From Flavobacterium sp. UBA7663 (GTDB lineage Bacteria; Bacteroidota; Bacteroidia; Flavobacteriales; Flavobacteriaceae), in assembly GCF_002483315.1 (NCBI RefSeq), contig NZ_DLHR01000028.1, positions 124,001 through 188,000 of the forward strand: a stretch of 64,000 nt of DNA, given 5' to 3'. A model generated the notes under the pieces. That model saw only the letters and a list, made by a program, of their open reading frames with translations, was not told the origin of the DNA and did no database searches. A program made the position numbers and the translations under genes. Below, one piece after another: positions 8,829-17,249 of this stretch (positions within the stretch are counted from its first letter, which is position 1; every line of letters begins with the position of its first letter).

Positions 8829-9764
8829 CTAATAAAAAGATATAGAATGAGTTAAAATTAGTTTTTTTCCATGAAATAATACAGAAGGTTCTATTAAAAC
8901 AATGCAAAAAACACCCGAAACTATAATGAACTTCAATAAGAAATGAAGTTTCAGATATTCTGTTTTTGTGGTTGCTTTCCACAACATCATGCAAAAAAAC
9001 AACAAAGCAATTAAGCTCAAATAAAAGTAAATATCCATGTAACCCACATTGTAAATTTCGATTAAGAAATACACTGGTATCAATGTTAAAAAAGTCAATA
9101 TAGAAATGATACTTTTTGCTCTCTTTTCGCCAAAAACAACAGGAATAGTCTTATAATCAGCAATTAAATCGCCTTCGATGTTTTCTAAATCTTTAATTAA
9201 TTCTCGAATTAAAATCAACAAAAACAAAAACGTAGCATGTGCAAAAATGACTTCATAAAAGTTTTTGTAATACATTAAAATTCCGAAGAATGGTAAAACC
9301 GCTAAAACTGCCGCTGTAATGTTTCCAATTAAGAACATTTTTTTCAACTTGTGCGAATAAAACCAAATCAAGAAAATATACGCCGAAAAAAACAACATCG
9401 CTCGCCAAGAAATAAAAAACATCATCAAAGCCACAATGAAATTAATCGTAAAATAGACTTTTAACTTAGTTTCTTGACTCACCAAACGGTCAATCATAGC
9501 TTTTTTAGGGCGATTGATTAAATCTTTTTTGGCATCGTAAAAATTGTTAATAATGTAACCCGAAGCAATCGTTAAAGTAGAAGCAACAACAATTAAAAAC
9601 AAACGCCAATCTAGAATAATATCTAAAGCACGTTTTTCGGGAGCTAAAATGAATATGGCAGAAAGATATTGCGCCAATGCAATCACCCAAATATTATATC
9701 CTCTAATCACAGAGAAAAAACTGAATATTTTAGTAAGGACTAATTTGGTTTTACGGGTGAGCAT
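8829..9764 (-). CDS. UbiA-family prenyltransferase
   Basis: The 311-residue integral membrane protein has eight or nine hydrophobic helices and the two UbiA polar motifs: NNFYDAKKDLINRP (about residue 88) and, later, LIKDLENIEGD. These bind Mg-diphosphate of the prenyl donor. Flavobacterial relatives are commonly annotated as geranylgeranylglycerol-phosphate geranylgeranyltransferase, but I cannot fix the acceptor. Its neighbours upstream on the same strand are mevalonate-pathway genes, which supports a role in using isoprenoid diphosphates. Confidence 0.87.
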   Translation of the reverse strand: MLTRKTKLVLTKIFSFFSVIRGYNIWVIALAQYLSAIFILAPEKRALDIILDWRLFLIVVASTLTIASGYIINNFYDAKKDLINRPKKAMIDRLVSQETKLKVYFTINFIVALMMFFISWRAMLFFSAYIFLIWFYSHKLKKMFLIGNITAAVLAVLPFFGILMYYKNFYEVIFAHATFLFLLILIRELIKDLENIEGDLIADYKTIPVVFGEKRAKSIISILTFLTLIPVYFLIEIYNVGYMDIYFYLSLIALLFFCMMLWKATTKTEYLKLHFLLKFIIVSGVFCIVLIEPSVLFHGKKLILTHSISFY

Positions 9765-9773
9765 TTCTTTTTA

Positions 9774-9873
9774 GGTGAAAGGTGAAGGGTTAAGGGCGAA
9801 AGATGAAAGGCATAAGTATTCAATTTATTGTTAAATCTAACTTCCTTTTGCCTTTTGCCTATTCCCTTTTGCC
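9774..9873. repeat. Intergenic phrase repeat, GGTGAAAGG / CCTTTTGCC words
   Basis: The left side is a purine-rich run of related words (AGGTGAAAGG, TGAAGGG, GATGAAAGG). The right side carries CCTTTTGCC three times, at 9844-9852, 9851-9859 and 9865-9873. The two halves are partly complementary. It fills the gap between the GHMP kinase and UbiA genes and has no coding potential. Confidence 0.6.
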
Positions 9874-9878
9874 TATTT

Positions 9879-10817
9879 CTAAAAATTATAAACTACTTCT
9901 AATTTATAGTCTTTTAAAGATGCTTTTGCTTTGTCTAAATCTTGGGTAAATCCTAAAATATAACCGCCACCGCCAGAACCACATAATTTTAGATAGTAAT
10001 CGTTCGTATCGATTCCTTTTTGCCAAACTTGGTGAAATTGCTCTGGAATCATAGGTTTAAAGTTATTCAAAACTACTTTTGATAATTGTTTAGTGTTTTC
10101 TAATAACGATTTTACATCGCCGTGTAAGAAATTTTCCACACAAGCATCTGTATATTTTATGAATTGTGATTTTAACATGGTTCTGAAACCGTTATCCTTT
10201 AAGTTTTCCATGAAAATAGAAACCATTGGAGCAGTTTCGCCCACAATTCCTGAATCAATTAAGAAAACCGCACCTTTTCCTTGTGTACTTTGCGTTGGAA
10301 TTCCAGTAGCTTCAATATTATCTTTCGAATTGATTAAAATTGGAATACTCAAATAACTATTCAACGGGTCTAAACCTGAACTTTTTCCGTGGAAAAACGA
10401 TTCCATTTGAGAGAAAATCGTTTTTAATTGTAATAATTTTTCACGCGTTAAATTTTCTAACACCGTGATTTTATCATTGGCATATTTATCGTAAATAGCC
10501 GCTACTAAAGCACCACTACTTCCTACACCATATCCTTGTGGAATGCTTGAATCAAAATACATTCCGCTGTTTACATCTTGCTTTAAAACTTCTAAATTAA
10601 AAGTTACTAATTCAGGTTGTTCCGCTTGTAATTGCTCTAAATAAGTAACGAATTTTTTTAAACTTTCGTTTGATTTAACTGCGCTTTCCGAAGGATTTTC
10701 ATCTTTCTTTAAAGCACCATTATAGAAATTATAAGGAATTGAAAGTCCTTTCGAATCTTGGATAATTCCATATTCTCCGAAAAGCAATATTTTTGAGTAA
10801 AAAAGTGGTCCTTTCAT
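9879..10817 (-). CDS. GHMP kinase, probable mevalonate kinase
   Basis: The 312-residue protein shows the GHMP fold: an N-terminal SKILLFGEYGI, the ATP-loop PQGYGVGSSGALVAA (about residues 95-110), a central FHGKSSGLDP and the C-terminal motif LCGSGGGGYILGF. KSSGLDP and the SKILLFGEY start fit mevalonate kinase, which phosphorylates mevalonate. It lies 46 bases downstream of the diphosphomevalonate decarboxylase gene on the same strand, so both probably belong to one isoprenoid operon with UbiA. It could alternatively be phosphomevalonate kinase. Confidence 0.85.
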   Translation of the reverse strand: MKGPLFYSKILLFGEYGIIQDSKGLSIPYNFYNGALKKDENPSESAVKSNESLKKFVTYLEQLQAEQPELVTFNLEVLKQDVNSGMYFDSSIPQGYGVGSSGALVAAIYDKYANDKITVLENLTREKLLQLKTIFSQMESFFHGKSSGLDPLNSYLSIPILINSKDNIEATGIPTQSTQGKGAVFLIDSGIVGETAPMVSIFMENLKDNGFRTMLKSQFIKYTDACVENFLHGDVKSLLENTKQLSKVVLNNFKPMIPEQFHQVWQKGIDTNDYYLKLCGSGGGGYILGFTQDLDKAKASLKDYKLEVVYNF

Positions 10818-10863
10818 AAATTTCAGTTTTCTTTTTCAGTAAACAATGAGTAAATGTACAAAA

Positions 10864-11940
10864 TTAATTTGATTTAGCGCCATTCCCAATTTGATCACAA
10901 ATATACTGACCATTTTGACAATAGCCAACTAATTCATCTTGAATAAATTGCAATACGTTTGCTTTTACATTTTCGGGATACAAAACGTGCACATTTGCAC
11001 CTGCATCTAACGTAAAACAAACTGGAATTTGGGTTTCATTTCTGAATTTCCAAATCTTATTAATAATTTCCAATGTATTTGGTTTCATCAAAATAAAATA
11101 GGGCATTGAAGTCATCATCATAGCGTGTAGAGTCAAGGCTTCGCTTTCTACAATTTTGATGAATTCTGCGATATTTCCTGATGATAAAATAGCTTTAATT
11201 TTTGATAAATTTTCGTGAGCTTGCTCAAAACGTCTTTCTGCATAAGGATGATTGTGCATTAAATCGTGTCCAACCGTACTTGAAACTTGCTTTTCTCCTT
11301 TATCAACTAGCAATATGGTATCTTGGTAGTTTTTAAAGTTTGGATGAATTTCTGAAAATTCTACTCCAAACAAATCCGAACTTCCTTTAATTTCAGCGTG
11401 ATTTCCCCAAACTACTACTTCGCCTTTGATACTTCTGCACGCGCTTCCACTTCCTAATCTTGCCAAAAATGAAGCTTTTGAATAGAAATATTCGTCAGAA
11501 ATAGTTGGATTAATAGCTTTTTCTAAACTCATAATGTTCATTGCTAAAGCTGCCATTCCAGATGCCGAAGAAGCAATTCCTGAGCTATGAGGAAAGGTGT
11601 TTTGAGTATCAATTTTAAAATGATATTCCTTTAAAAACGGACAATATTTCTCGATTCTTTCGAAGAATTTTTGAATTTTTGGTTTGAAATCTTCTTTTGG
11701 TTTTCCTTCAAAAAGTAAATCGAACGAAAAACTATTGTTTTCCGATTTTTTGACTACTTCTAACTTCGTGATTGTTTTACAATTGTTTAACGTAAAACTT
11801 ATTGAAGGATTCGCCGGAATTTGGTTTTCTTTCTTGCCCCAATATTTTACTAAGGCTATATTACTAGGTGCACTCCATTCGAAACTTGCAGAATCAATGG
11901 AATTATATGAGGTTGCGATAAAATCTTTTTCGATAAGCAT
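10864..11940 (-). CDS. mvaD: Diphosphomevalonate decarboxylase
   Basis: The 358-residue enzyme makes isopentenyl diphosphate from mevalonate 5-diphosphate in an ATP-dependent decarboxylation. Diagnostic parts are SAPSNIALVKYWGKK near residue 25, the loop HSSGIASSASGMAALA, and RLGSGSACRSIKGEVVVWG. A -7 box starts 16 bases upstream, so this is likely the first gene of the mevalonate-kinase/UbiA transcript. The gene shows that the organism uses the mevalonate route even though dxs also lies nearby. Confidence 0.95.
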   Translation of the reverse strand: MLIEKDFIATSYNSIDSASFEWSAPSNIALVKYWGKKENQIPANPSISFTLNNCKTITKLEVVKKSENNSFSFDLLFEGKPKEDFKPKIQKFFERIEKYCPFLKEYHFKIDTQNTFPHSSGIASSASGMAALAMNIMSLEKAINPTISDEYFYSKASFLARLGSGSACRSIKGEVVVWGNHAEIKGSSDLFGVEFSEIHPNFKNYQDTILLVDKGEKQVSSTVGHDLMHNHPYAERRFEQAHENLSKIKAILSSGNIAEFIKIVESEALTLHAMMMTSMPYFILMKPNTLEIINKIWKFRNETQIPVCFTLDAGANVHVLYPENVKANVLQFIQDELVGYCQNGQYICDQIGNGAKSN

Positions 11941-11955
11941 AGCTTAAAATTTTGA

Positions 11956-11963
11956 CAAAAATA
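11956..11963 (-). promoter_or_regulatory. -7 promoter box of mvaD (TATTTTTG)
   Basis: Reads TATTTTTG on the minus strand and would start transcription about ten bases before the mvaD ATG. The gap to divergent tspO is short (82 bases). Confidence 0.5.
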
Positions 11964-12022
11964 CCGATTTTGATTGATTTGTTCCCTTGATATTTCGTTA
12001 ATTTGCCTATAAAATTGAAAAC

Positions 12023-12499
12023 ATGAACAAATATCTTAAAATTATATACTGTATTGCCATCTGTTTAGCTGTTGGTTACTTGTCGAGCAACGTTACGCAA
12101 TCAAGCATCACTACTTGGTATCCAGAAATTAAAAAACCGAGTTTTAATCCGCCAAATTGGGTTTTTGCACCGGTTTGGACCATGCTTTTCATCATGATGG
12201 GAATTGCTGCAGGAATGGTTTGGAATAAATTAGAAACCAACAAAGAATTGGTAAAAAAAGGATTATTGTTTTTTACTGTTCAGCTACTTTTGAACGCTTT
12301 GTGGTCATATTTGTTCTTTGGATTGAACAATATTTTATTGGCTTTAATCGAAATTATTTTGCTTTGGTTAATCATTTATGAAACGTACCATATTTTCAAA
12401 CAAATAGACAAAAGAGCTTCTTATTTATTGATTCCGTATTTAGCTTGGGTAGGTTTTGCAACGATTTTAACTGGCAGTATTTTTTGGTTGAATCGATAA
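12023..12499 (+). CDS. tspO: TspO/MBR family tryptophan-rich sensory protein
   Basis: The 158-residue protein has five membrane helices and the family signatures WYPEIKKPSFNPPNWVFAPVWTMLF (seen as WYPEIKKPSFNPP, then PNWVFAPVW) and LNALWSYLFFGLNN. TspO proteins bind tetrapyrroles and affect porphyrin or stress signalling; the ligand here is not known. The last 33 bases overlap the end of the convergent flavoprotein gene, so transcripts from both strands run into each other with no terminator between. Confidence 0.92.
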   Translation: MNKYLKIIYCIAICLAVGYLSSNVTQSSITTWYPEIKKPSFNPPNWVFAPVWTMLFIMMGIAAGMVWNKLETNKELVKKGLLFFTVQLLLNALWSYLFFGLNNILLALIEIILLWLIIYETYHIFKQIDKRASYLLIPYLAWVGFATILTGSIFWLNR

Positions 12500-13720
12500 T
12501 AAAATATTATTTAAGATATTCTCAGCCACAATAAAACCGCCTGTCCAAGCATTCTGGAAGTTGAATCCACCTGTAATAGCATCGATATTTAAAATTTCGC
12601 CTGCAAAATAAACGTTTGGTAAAATTTTGCTTTCCATGGTTTTGAAATTAACTTCTTTTAAATCGATTCCGCCAGCAGTAACGAATTCTTCTTTAAAAGT
12701 ACTTTTTCCGTTAACGTGAAATTCGCCATTCGTAAGTTGTTCAATTAACGAATTCAATTGTTTTTTATTTATATCTGCCCATTTGGTTTCCTCTGAAATT
12801 CCTGCTGCTTTTACGAGGTTTTCCCAAAGGCGTTTTGGCAATTCGAAATGTGCGTATTTTGAAACTAATTTTTTGGCGTTTTCTTCTTTGATGTCTTTCA
12901 ACAAATCAAGCGCTTCGTCAAAAGTAGTTTCGTTTAACCAATTGACTTGAATAGCAAATTGATACTTTTTTTCAGCTAATTCTCTTGCTCCCCAAGCCGA
13001 AAGTCTTAAAATTCCTGGACCGCTCATTCCCCAATGCGTAATTAACAATGGCCCTGAAGCTTCTAATTTGGATTTCTTAACCTTTACTGAAGCAACCGCA
13101 GAAAGTCCCATCAAATCTTTAATTCGAGGATCTTTGATGTTAAACGTAAACAACGATGGAACTGGTTCGATAATTGAATGACCGAGATTTTGCAACAATT
13201 CCCACATTTTTGGATTACTTCCGGAAGCCATTACGATTTTCTCACAAGTAAAAACTTCTTGCGTTGTAGTTACTTTCCAATGGGTTTCGGTTTTGTACAA
13301 TTCTTGAACACTGTGATTAGTTAGAACATCAATTTTTAGCTTTTTAACCGCTTCATGAAAACAATCGATTATCGTTTGAGAAGAATTGGAAACTGGAAAC
13401 ATTCTGCCATCGTCTTCAATTTTAAGTTCTACTCCATGTTTTTCGAACCATTCAATAGTATCCCCTGAACAAAACTGGTTAAATGGTCCTTTTAATTCGC
13501 GTTCACCGCGAGGATAAAATTTCACTAAATCGTTTGGTACAAAACACGCATGTGTCACATTACATCGTCCGCCACCCGAAATGCGTACTTTTTCTAAAAC
13601 GCTTTTTCCTCTTTCAAGAATAGCCACTTTTAAGTTTGGATTCTTCTCTACAATATTGATTGCTGTGAAAAATCCGGCAGCGCCTCCGCCGATTATTATG
13701 ATGTCGTATTTTGAGTTCAA
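12467..13720 (-). CDS. NAD(P)/FAD-dependent oxidoreductase, BaiN/HI0933 family
   Basis: The 417-residue flavoprotein opens with the FAD dinucleotide motif IIIIGGGAAGFFTA and the family signature KVRISGGGRCNVTH. It ends with YFAGEILNIDAITGGFNFQNAW, also typical of the BaiN/YhiN/HI0933 group. Members are predicted soluble oxidoreductases; some reduce bile-acid intermediates in gut bacteria, but no specific substrate can be inferred here. It overlaps tspO by 33 bases tail to tail. Confidence 0.88.
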   Translation of the reverse strand: MNSKYDIIIIGGGAAGFFTAINIVEKNPNLKVAILERGKSVLEKVRISGGGRCNVTHACFVPNDLVKFYPRGERELKGPFNQFCSGDTIEWFEKHGVELKIEDDGRMFPVSNSSQTIIDCFHEAVKKLKIDVLTNHSVQELYKTETHWKVTTTQEVFTCEKIVMASGSNPKMWELLQNLGHSIIEPVPSLFTFNIKDPRIKDLMGLSAVASVKVKKSKLEASGPLLITHWGMSGPGILRLSAWGARELAEKKYQFAIQVNWLNETTFDEALDLLKDIKEENAKKLVSKYAHFELPKRLWENLVKAAGISEETKWADINKKQLNSLIEQLTNGEFHVNGKSTFKEEFVTAGGIDLKEVNFKTMESKILPNVYFAGEILNIDAITGGFNFQNAWTGGFIVAENILNNILLSIQPKNTAS

Positions 13721-13762
13721 ATGATTTATTTTAATTTGAAATAAAAGTAGTTATTTTAAAAT

Positions 13763-13793
13763 AAAAAAGCTCCAACTTTCGTTAGAGCTTTTC
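13763..13793 (-). terminator. Terminator of tRNA-Leu
   Basis: Arms AAAAGCTC (13765-13772) and GAGCTTTT (13785-13792) flank a loop with a TTTCG core that can pair further (AAC with GTT). On the minus strand it follows the tRNA 3' end directly and runs into six T residues. Confidence 0.75.
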
Positions 13794-13794
13794 G

Positions 13795-13876
13795 TGCGGG
13801 TAAAAGGACTCGAACCTTCACACCTTGCGGCACCAGATCCTAAGTCTGGCGTGTCTACCAATTTCACCATACCCGC
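13795..13876 (-). tRNA. tRNA-Leu, anticodon UAG
   Basis: On the minus strand a seven-pair acceptor stem (GCGGGTA with TACCCGC), a Leu-type D arm (TGGTGAAATTGGTAGAC), an anticodon stem CCAGA/TCTGG with loop CTTAGGA, a short variable arm (TGCCGCAAGGTGT) and a T arm (GGTTCGAGTCC) fold as a class II tRNA of 82 bases including discriminator A at 13795. The anticodon at 13842-13840 is UAG, reading CUN leucine codons. CCA is not encoded. Confidence 0.95.
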
Positions 13877-13889
13877 GACAATTGGAGTG

Positions 13890-13919
13890 CAAATATAGAT
13901 ATTCGTATATATAAATCAA
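13890..13919 (-). promoter_or_regulatory. Promoter of tRNA-Leu
   Basis: The -7 box TATATTTG (13897-13890) and a -33 TTG (13919-13917) are separated by 19 bases on the minus strand. This places the transcription start just upstream of the tRNA 5' end. Confidence 0.6.
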
Positions 13920-13940
13920 ACAAAAAAGAAAATAATTTCA

Positions 13941-14882
13941 TTAAAACTGATAAACCACTCCTACTCCAAGCAATTGTTTTAACTGAACCTTAGGTCCTTT
14001 AATAACTTGAACACCACCTTCTTCTTCTTTCGATTTAATATCATCATCATAAACAACATGTGTGCCGATATTAGCTTTAACATATTGATTTACTGTCATA
14101 TCCAATTGCAATTGCCAATCGACATCAATATTTCCAAAATTATTTATATAATCTGTATACAAAGCAATTCTGTGCTCAAAATTGATGTTTTTAAATACTT
14201 CTTTTTTCCACTGATTTGTAACCAAGATACCTGTTTCATTTCTAACATTTTTACCTTCTCTTACTAAATTTCCGAATTCATCATAAATTGCTTTTTCAAC
14301 CCCAAAAGCACCTTGATTGGCTAATCTTTGATCGAAAACCATAGTTGTCTTTTGTGTTAAAGGAGAAAGATACAAGTTTAGATTCAAATCTTTTCTCGAA
14401 TATTCGGCTCCAATACCTAAAAATGCATAAGCGGGTGCAAATGGTTTCGAAATTGCTAAATCAGTATTTGGATAAGCGTAACCATTAGCAAACTGAGTAT
14501 TAAAATTAAATTTTCCAGCATAATACCAGTTAGAGATGGTATCTGTTCTAAAACCAAATGTAGAGTTTAATTGTAATTGATCGTCAGTTTTCCTAACATC
14601 TTGCTTCTCTTGCTTGTTGATCCCGTATCGAGCAATCAATTCGTTTTTCCAAACTAAATTTTTATTTGTGTATGTTCTAACAAATTGTCCTTTTAATAAA
14701 CCCGAAACAGAATTATTCCCTCCTGCATTCCAATTAACAAAAGTTATTTGAGATATATCTAAACCAACAATATTTTCTTTTGACCAATTTGACGTAGAAT
14801 CTGGTAATTGTGTTCTAATAATTTGTGCTGAAGATTGTAAGCAAATAAAAAATAGTCCAAAAAGGTAGGCTTTTTTAAACAT
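13941..14882 (-). CDS. DUF3078 outer-membrane beta-barrel-like protein
   Basis: The 313-residue protein starts with a signal peptide (MFKKAYLFGLFFICLQSSAQ). The body has alternating strands typical of a small outer-membrane barrel, with NWNAGGNNSVSGLLKG near residue 50 and QLKQLLGVGVVYQF ending in aromatic Phe, a normal outer-membrane insertion signal. The NWNAGG region is characteristic of DUF3078, whose function is unknown. Its ATG overlaps the end of dxs by 8 bases, so the two are translationally linked, although I know no functional tie. Confidence 0.85.
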   Translation of the reverse strand: MFKKAYLFGLFFICLQSSAQIIRTQLPDSTSNWSKENIVGLDISQITFVNWNAGGNNSVSGLLKGQFVRTYTNKNLVWKNELIARYGINKQEKQDVRKTDDQLQLNSTFGFRTDTISNWYYAGKFNFNTQFANGYAYPNTDLAISKPFAPAYAFLGIGAEYSRKDLNLNLYLSPLTQKTTMVFDQRLANQGAFGVEKAIYDEFGNLVREGKNVRNETGILVTNQWKKEVFKNINFEHRIALYTDYINNFGNIDVDWQLQLDMTVNQYVKANIGTHVVYDDDIKSKEEEGGVQVIKGPKVQLKQLLGVGVVYQF

Positions 14883-16650
14883 TTGAATAAGTATTAAATA
14901 ATTGTTTTAAATGATTAACATCGATTTTGCAAAGTTGTTGCAACTCAAAAACTGTTCCATGTTCTATAAATGAATCAGGAACTCCGAGATTGATAATTGA
15001 TTTATTTAAATTGTTTGTTGCAATAATGACACTAATTTGTTCTCCAAAACCACCAGTAATCACTCCATCCTCAATAGTAATAATGTGGTCGTGTGAATTT
15101 ATAATAGATTTGACAGCATCAATATCCAATGGTTTTATAAATGGGAAATGATAATGCGAAAATAATTCTAGATTTTCTACTTCTTTCAAAGCTTTCGTAA
15201 CATTATTACCAATAGTTCCCGTAGATAAAATGACAACTTTACTTCCTTTTTGAAGTTCTTTTATATTACCAATTTCTATTCTCTCAAAAGGTTGTTCCCA
15301 ATTCACATTTTTGCCCCTTCCTCTTGGATAACGAATAGCGATTGGATGATATAATCCTTCTGAAGCGGTAAACATTATATTTCGTAACTCCATTTCATCT
15401 TTTGGAGCCGCAATAATTAAATTCGGAATACAATTCAAATAGGCAATATCAAAAACACCGTGGTGAGTTGCGCCATCTTCACCAACCAATCCTGCTCTGT
15501 CCAAACAAAAAATAACAGGTAAATTTTGTAAAGCTACATCATGAATTACTTGATCGTAAGCACGTTGTAAAAAAGTAGAATAGATATTACAAAAAACAAC
15601 CATTCCTTGGGTAGCCATTCCAGCAGCTAAGGTAACCGCGTGTTGTTCTGCAATTCCAACATCAATAGCGCGTTTTGGAAAAGCTTCCATCATGTAAGTC
15701 ATTGAACTTCCTGTAGGCATTGCTGGAGTAATTCCAATGATTTTTTCGTTTTGATTAGCTAATTCCACTAATGTATGTCCGAAAACATCTTGAAATTTGG
15801 GTGGTAAATGCGATTCGTCTTTCGGATGAATTTTTCCAGTTTCAGCATCGAATTTTCCTGGTGCGTGATATTTCACTTGGTCTTCTTCCGCCAATTGTAA
15901 TCCTTTACCTTTGGTAGTTATCACATGCAAAAACTTTGGTCCTTTAACCGATTTTAATCGTTCTAATTCCGAAATTAATTTGGGTAAATCATGTCCATCA
16001 ATCGGGCCAGAATAATCAAAATTCAAGGATTTGATAATGTTATTTTGTTTTGGATTTTTTCCTTCTTTTACAGCAGTTAAATAATCTTTCAAGGCTCCAA
16101 TACTTGGGTCAATTCCGATAGCGTTATCATTTAAAATCACCAATAAATTCGCATCAGTAACTCCTGCATGATTTAAGCCTTCAAAAGCCATTCCGCTTGC
16201 AATCGAAGCATCTCCAATCACCGCAATATGTTGTTTGTCAACTTCTCCTTTTAATTGTGAAGCCAACGCCATTCCTAAAGCAGCCGAAATCGAAGTCGAA
16301 GAATGCCCAACGCCAAATGTGTCAAAAACACTTTCACTTCGCTTTGGAAAACCTGAAATTCCATTTAATTCTCTATTTGTATGAAAAATGTCTCGTCTTT
16401 CTGTTAGGATTTTATGTCCGTAAGCTTGATGACCTACATCCCAAACCAATAAATCTTCTGGCGTATTGAAAACATAATGAAGTGCAATCGTCAATTCAAC
16501 AACACCCAAGCTTGCGCCCAAATGCCCTTCTTTCTTCGAAACAATATCAATGATAAAGTCTCTCAATTCTTTGGCTAATTGAGGGAGTTGATTTCCAGGA
16601 AGTTTCCTTAAATCGGCTGGGTTGTTAATTTTTGAAAGCAAATTTTCCAT
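14875..16650 (-). CDS. dxs: 1-deoxy-D-xylulose-5-phosphate synthase
   Basis: The roughly 591-residue thiamine-diphosphate enzyme condenses pyruvate and glyceraldehyde-3-phosphate to DXP. It carries GHLGASLGVVELTIALH, the ThDP/Mg motif GDASIASGMAFEG with ILNDN, and the transketolase-type GIAEQHAVTLAAGMA (catalytic Glu). It is somewhat shorter than enterobacterial Dxs. ATG at 16650 is chosen over a GTG one codon earlier. Since mevalonate genes are present nearby, DXP is more likely made here for pyridoxal phosphate and thiamine than for isoprenoids (inference). Confidence 0.95.
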   Translation of the reverse strand: MENLLSKINNPADLRKLPGNQLPQLAKELRDFIIDIVSKKEGHLGASLGVVELTIALHYVFNTPEDLLVWDVGHQAYGHKILTERRDIFHTNRELNGISGFPKRSESVFDTFGVGHSSTSISAALGMALASQLKGEVDKQHIAVIGDASIASGMAFEGLNHAGVTDANLLVILNDNAIGIDPSIGALKDYLTAVKEGKNPKQNNIIKSLNFDYSGPIDGHDLPKLISELERLKSVKGPKFLHVITTKGKGLQLAEEDQVKYHAPGKFDAETGKIHPKDESHLPPKFQDVFGHTLVELANQNEKIIGITPAMPTGSSMTYMMEAFPKRAIDVGIAEQHAVTLAAGMATQGMVVFCNIYSTFLQRAYDQVIHDVALQNLPVIFCLDRAGLVGEDGATHHGVFDIAYLNCIPNLIIAAPKDEMELRNIMFTASEGLYHPIAIRYPRGRGKNVNWEQPFERIEIGNIKELQKGSKVVILSTGTIGNNVTKALKEVENLELFSHYHFPFIKPLDIDAVKSIINSHDHIITIEDGVITGGFGEQISVIIATNNLNKSIINLGVPDSFIEHGTVFELQQLCKIDVNHLKQLFNTYSNV

Positions 16651-16657
16651 CACAGCA

Positions 16658-16665
16658 CAAAAGTA
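16658..16665 (-). promoter_or_regulatory. -7 promoter box of dxs (TACTTTTG)
   Basis: Reads TACTTTTG on the minus strand only 8 bases from the dxs ATG, so the transcript would be almost leaderless. It is interleaved with the divergent tadA promoter. Confidence 0.5.
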
Positions 16666-16679
16666 AGAATTGGTTATCG

Positions 16680-16687
16680 TATTTTTG
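16680..16687 (+). promoter_or_regulatory. -7 promoter box of tadA (TATTTTTG)
   Basis: TATTTTTG ends 5 bases before the tadA ATG, giving a predicted leader of zero to two bases. It lies 14 bases from the divergent dxs box. Confidence 0.5.
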
Positions 16688-16692
16688 TACTT

Positions 16693-17133
16693 ATGGAGAA
16701 TATTTTTACCGATGCCTTTTTTATGAAGAAAGCCTTACAAGAAGCCGAAGTAGCTTTTGAAAAAGGCGAAATTCCTGTTGGAGCTGTTATTGTTATCGAT
16801 AATAAAGTAATTGCTCGCACCCATAACTTAACCGAATTGTTGCATGATGTAACTGCTCATGCCGAAATGCAGGCCATAACCAGTGCTGCGAATTTCATAG
16901 GCGGAAAATATTTAAAAGATTGTACTTTATACGTTACGTTAGAACCTTGCCAAATGTGTGCAGGCGCTTTGTATTGGTCACAAATTTCTAAAATTGTTTT
17001 TGGTGCGTTCGATGAAAATCGTGGTTTTCAAAAAATGGGAACTCAATTACACCCGAAAACCCAAGTAGTTTCAGGCGTTTTAGAAAAAGAATGTAGTGAT
17101 TTGATGAAGGCTTTTTTTAAAAATAAAAGATAA
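16693..17133 (+). CDS. tadA: tRNA adenosine(34) deaminase TadA
   Basis: The 146-residue zinc deaminase converts A34 to inosine in tRNA-Arg(ACG). It has the catalytic HAEMQAI (His zinc ligand and Glu proton shuttle) and PCQMCAGAL (two Cys zinc ligands), in the standard spacing, and the EIPVGAVIV start common to TadA. The start is set by the -7 box immediately upstream. It is divergent from dxs and seems to be transcribed alone. Confidence 0.94.
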   Translation: MENIFTDAFFMKKALQEAEVAFEKGEIPVGAVIVIDNKVIARTHNLTELLHDVTAHAEMQAITSAANFIGGKYLKDCTLYVTLEPCQMCAGALYWSQISKIVFGAFDENRGFQKMGTQLHPKTQVVSGVLEKECSDLMKAFFKNKR

Positions 17134-17191
17134 TTTTTTGTAAGTATTTTATTTAAAAATATTTTTATCTTTACTAATAAGAATTTGCACG

Positions 17192-17223
17192 GTTTTTGTT
17201 ACGGCTAACTCGAGAACAAAAAC
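17192..17223 (+). other. Hairpin in the A2M leader region
   Basis: Perfect 9-base arms GTTTTTGTT (17192-17200) and AACAAAAAC (17215-17223) flank a 14-base loop, ending 26 bases before the ATG at 17250. It could be a leader structure or a weak tadA terminator. No clear TAnnTTTG box was found in this 116-base gap. Confidence 0.4.
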
Positions 17224-17249
17224 AAATTAACTCTCTAATCTCCTTCCAA

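Noticed and set aside
12467..12499. Overlap of tspO and the flavoprotein gene considered as a frameshift or assembly error
   Set aside because: Both frames are intact to their normal family ends, so this is a true convergent overlap.
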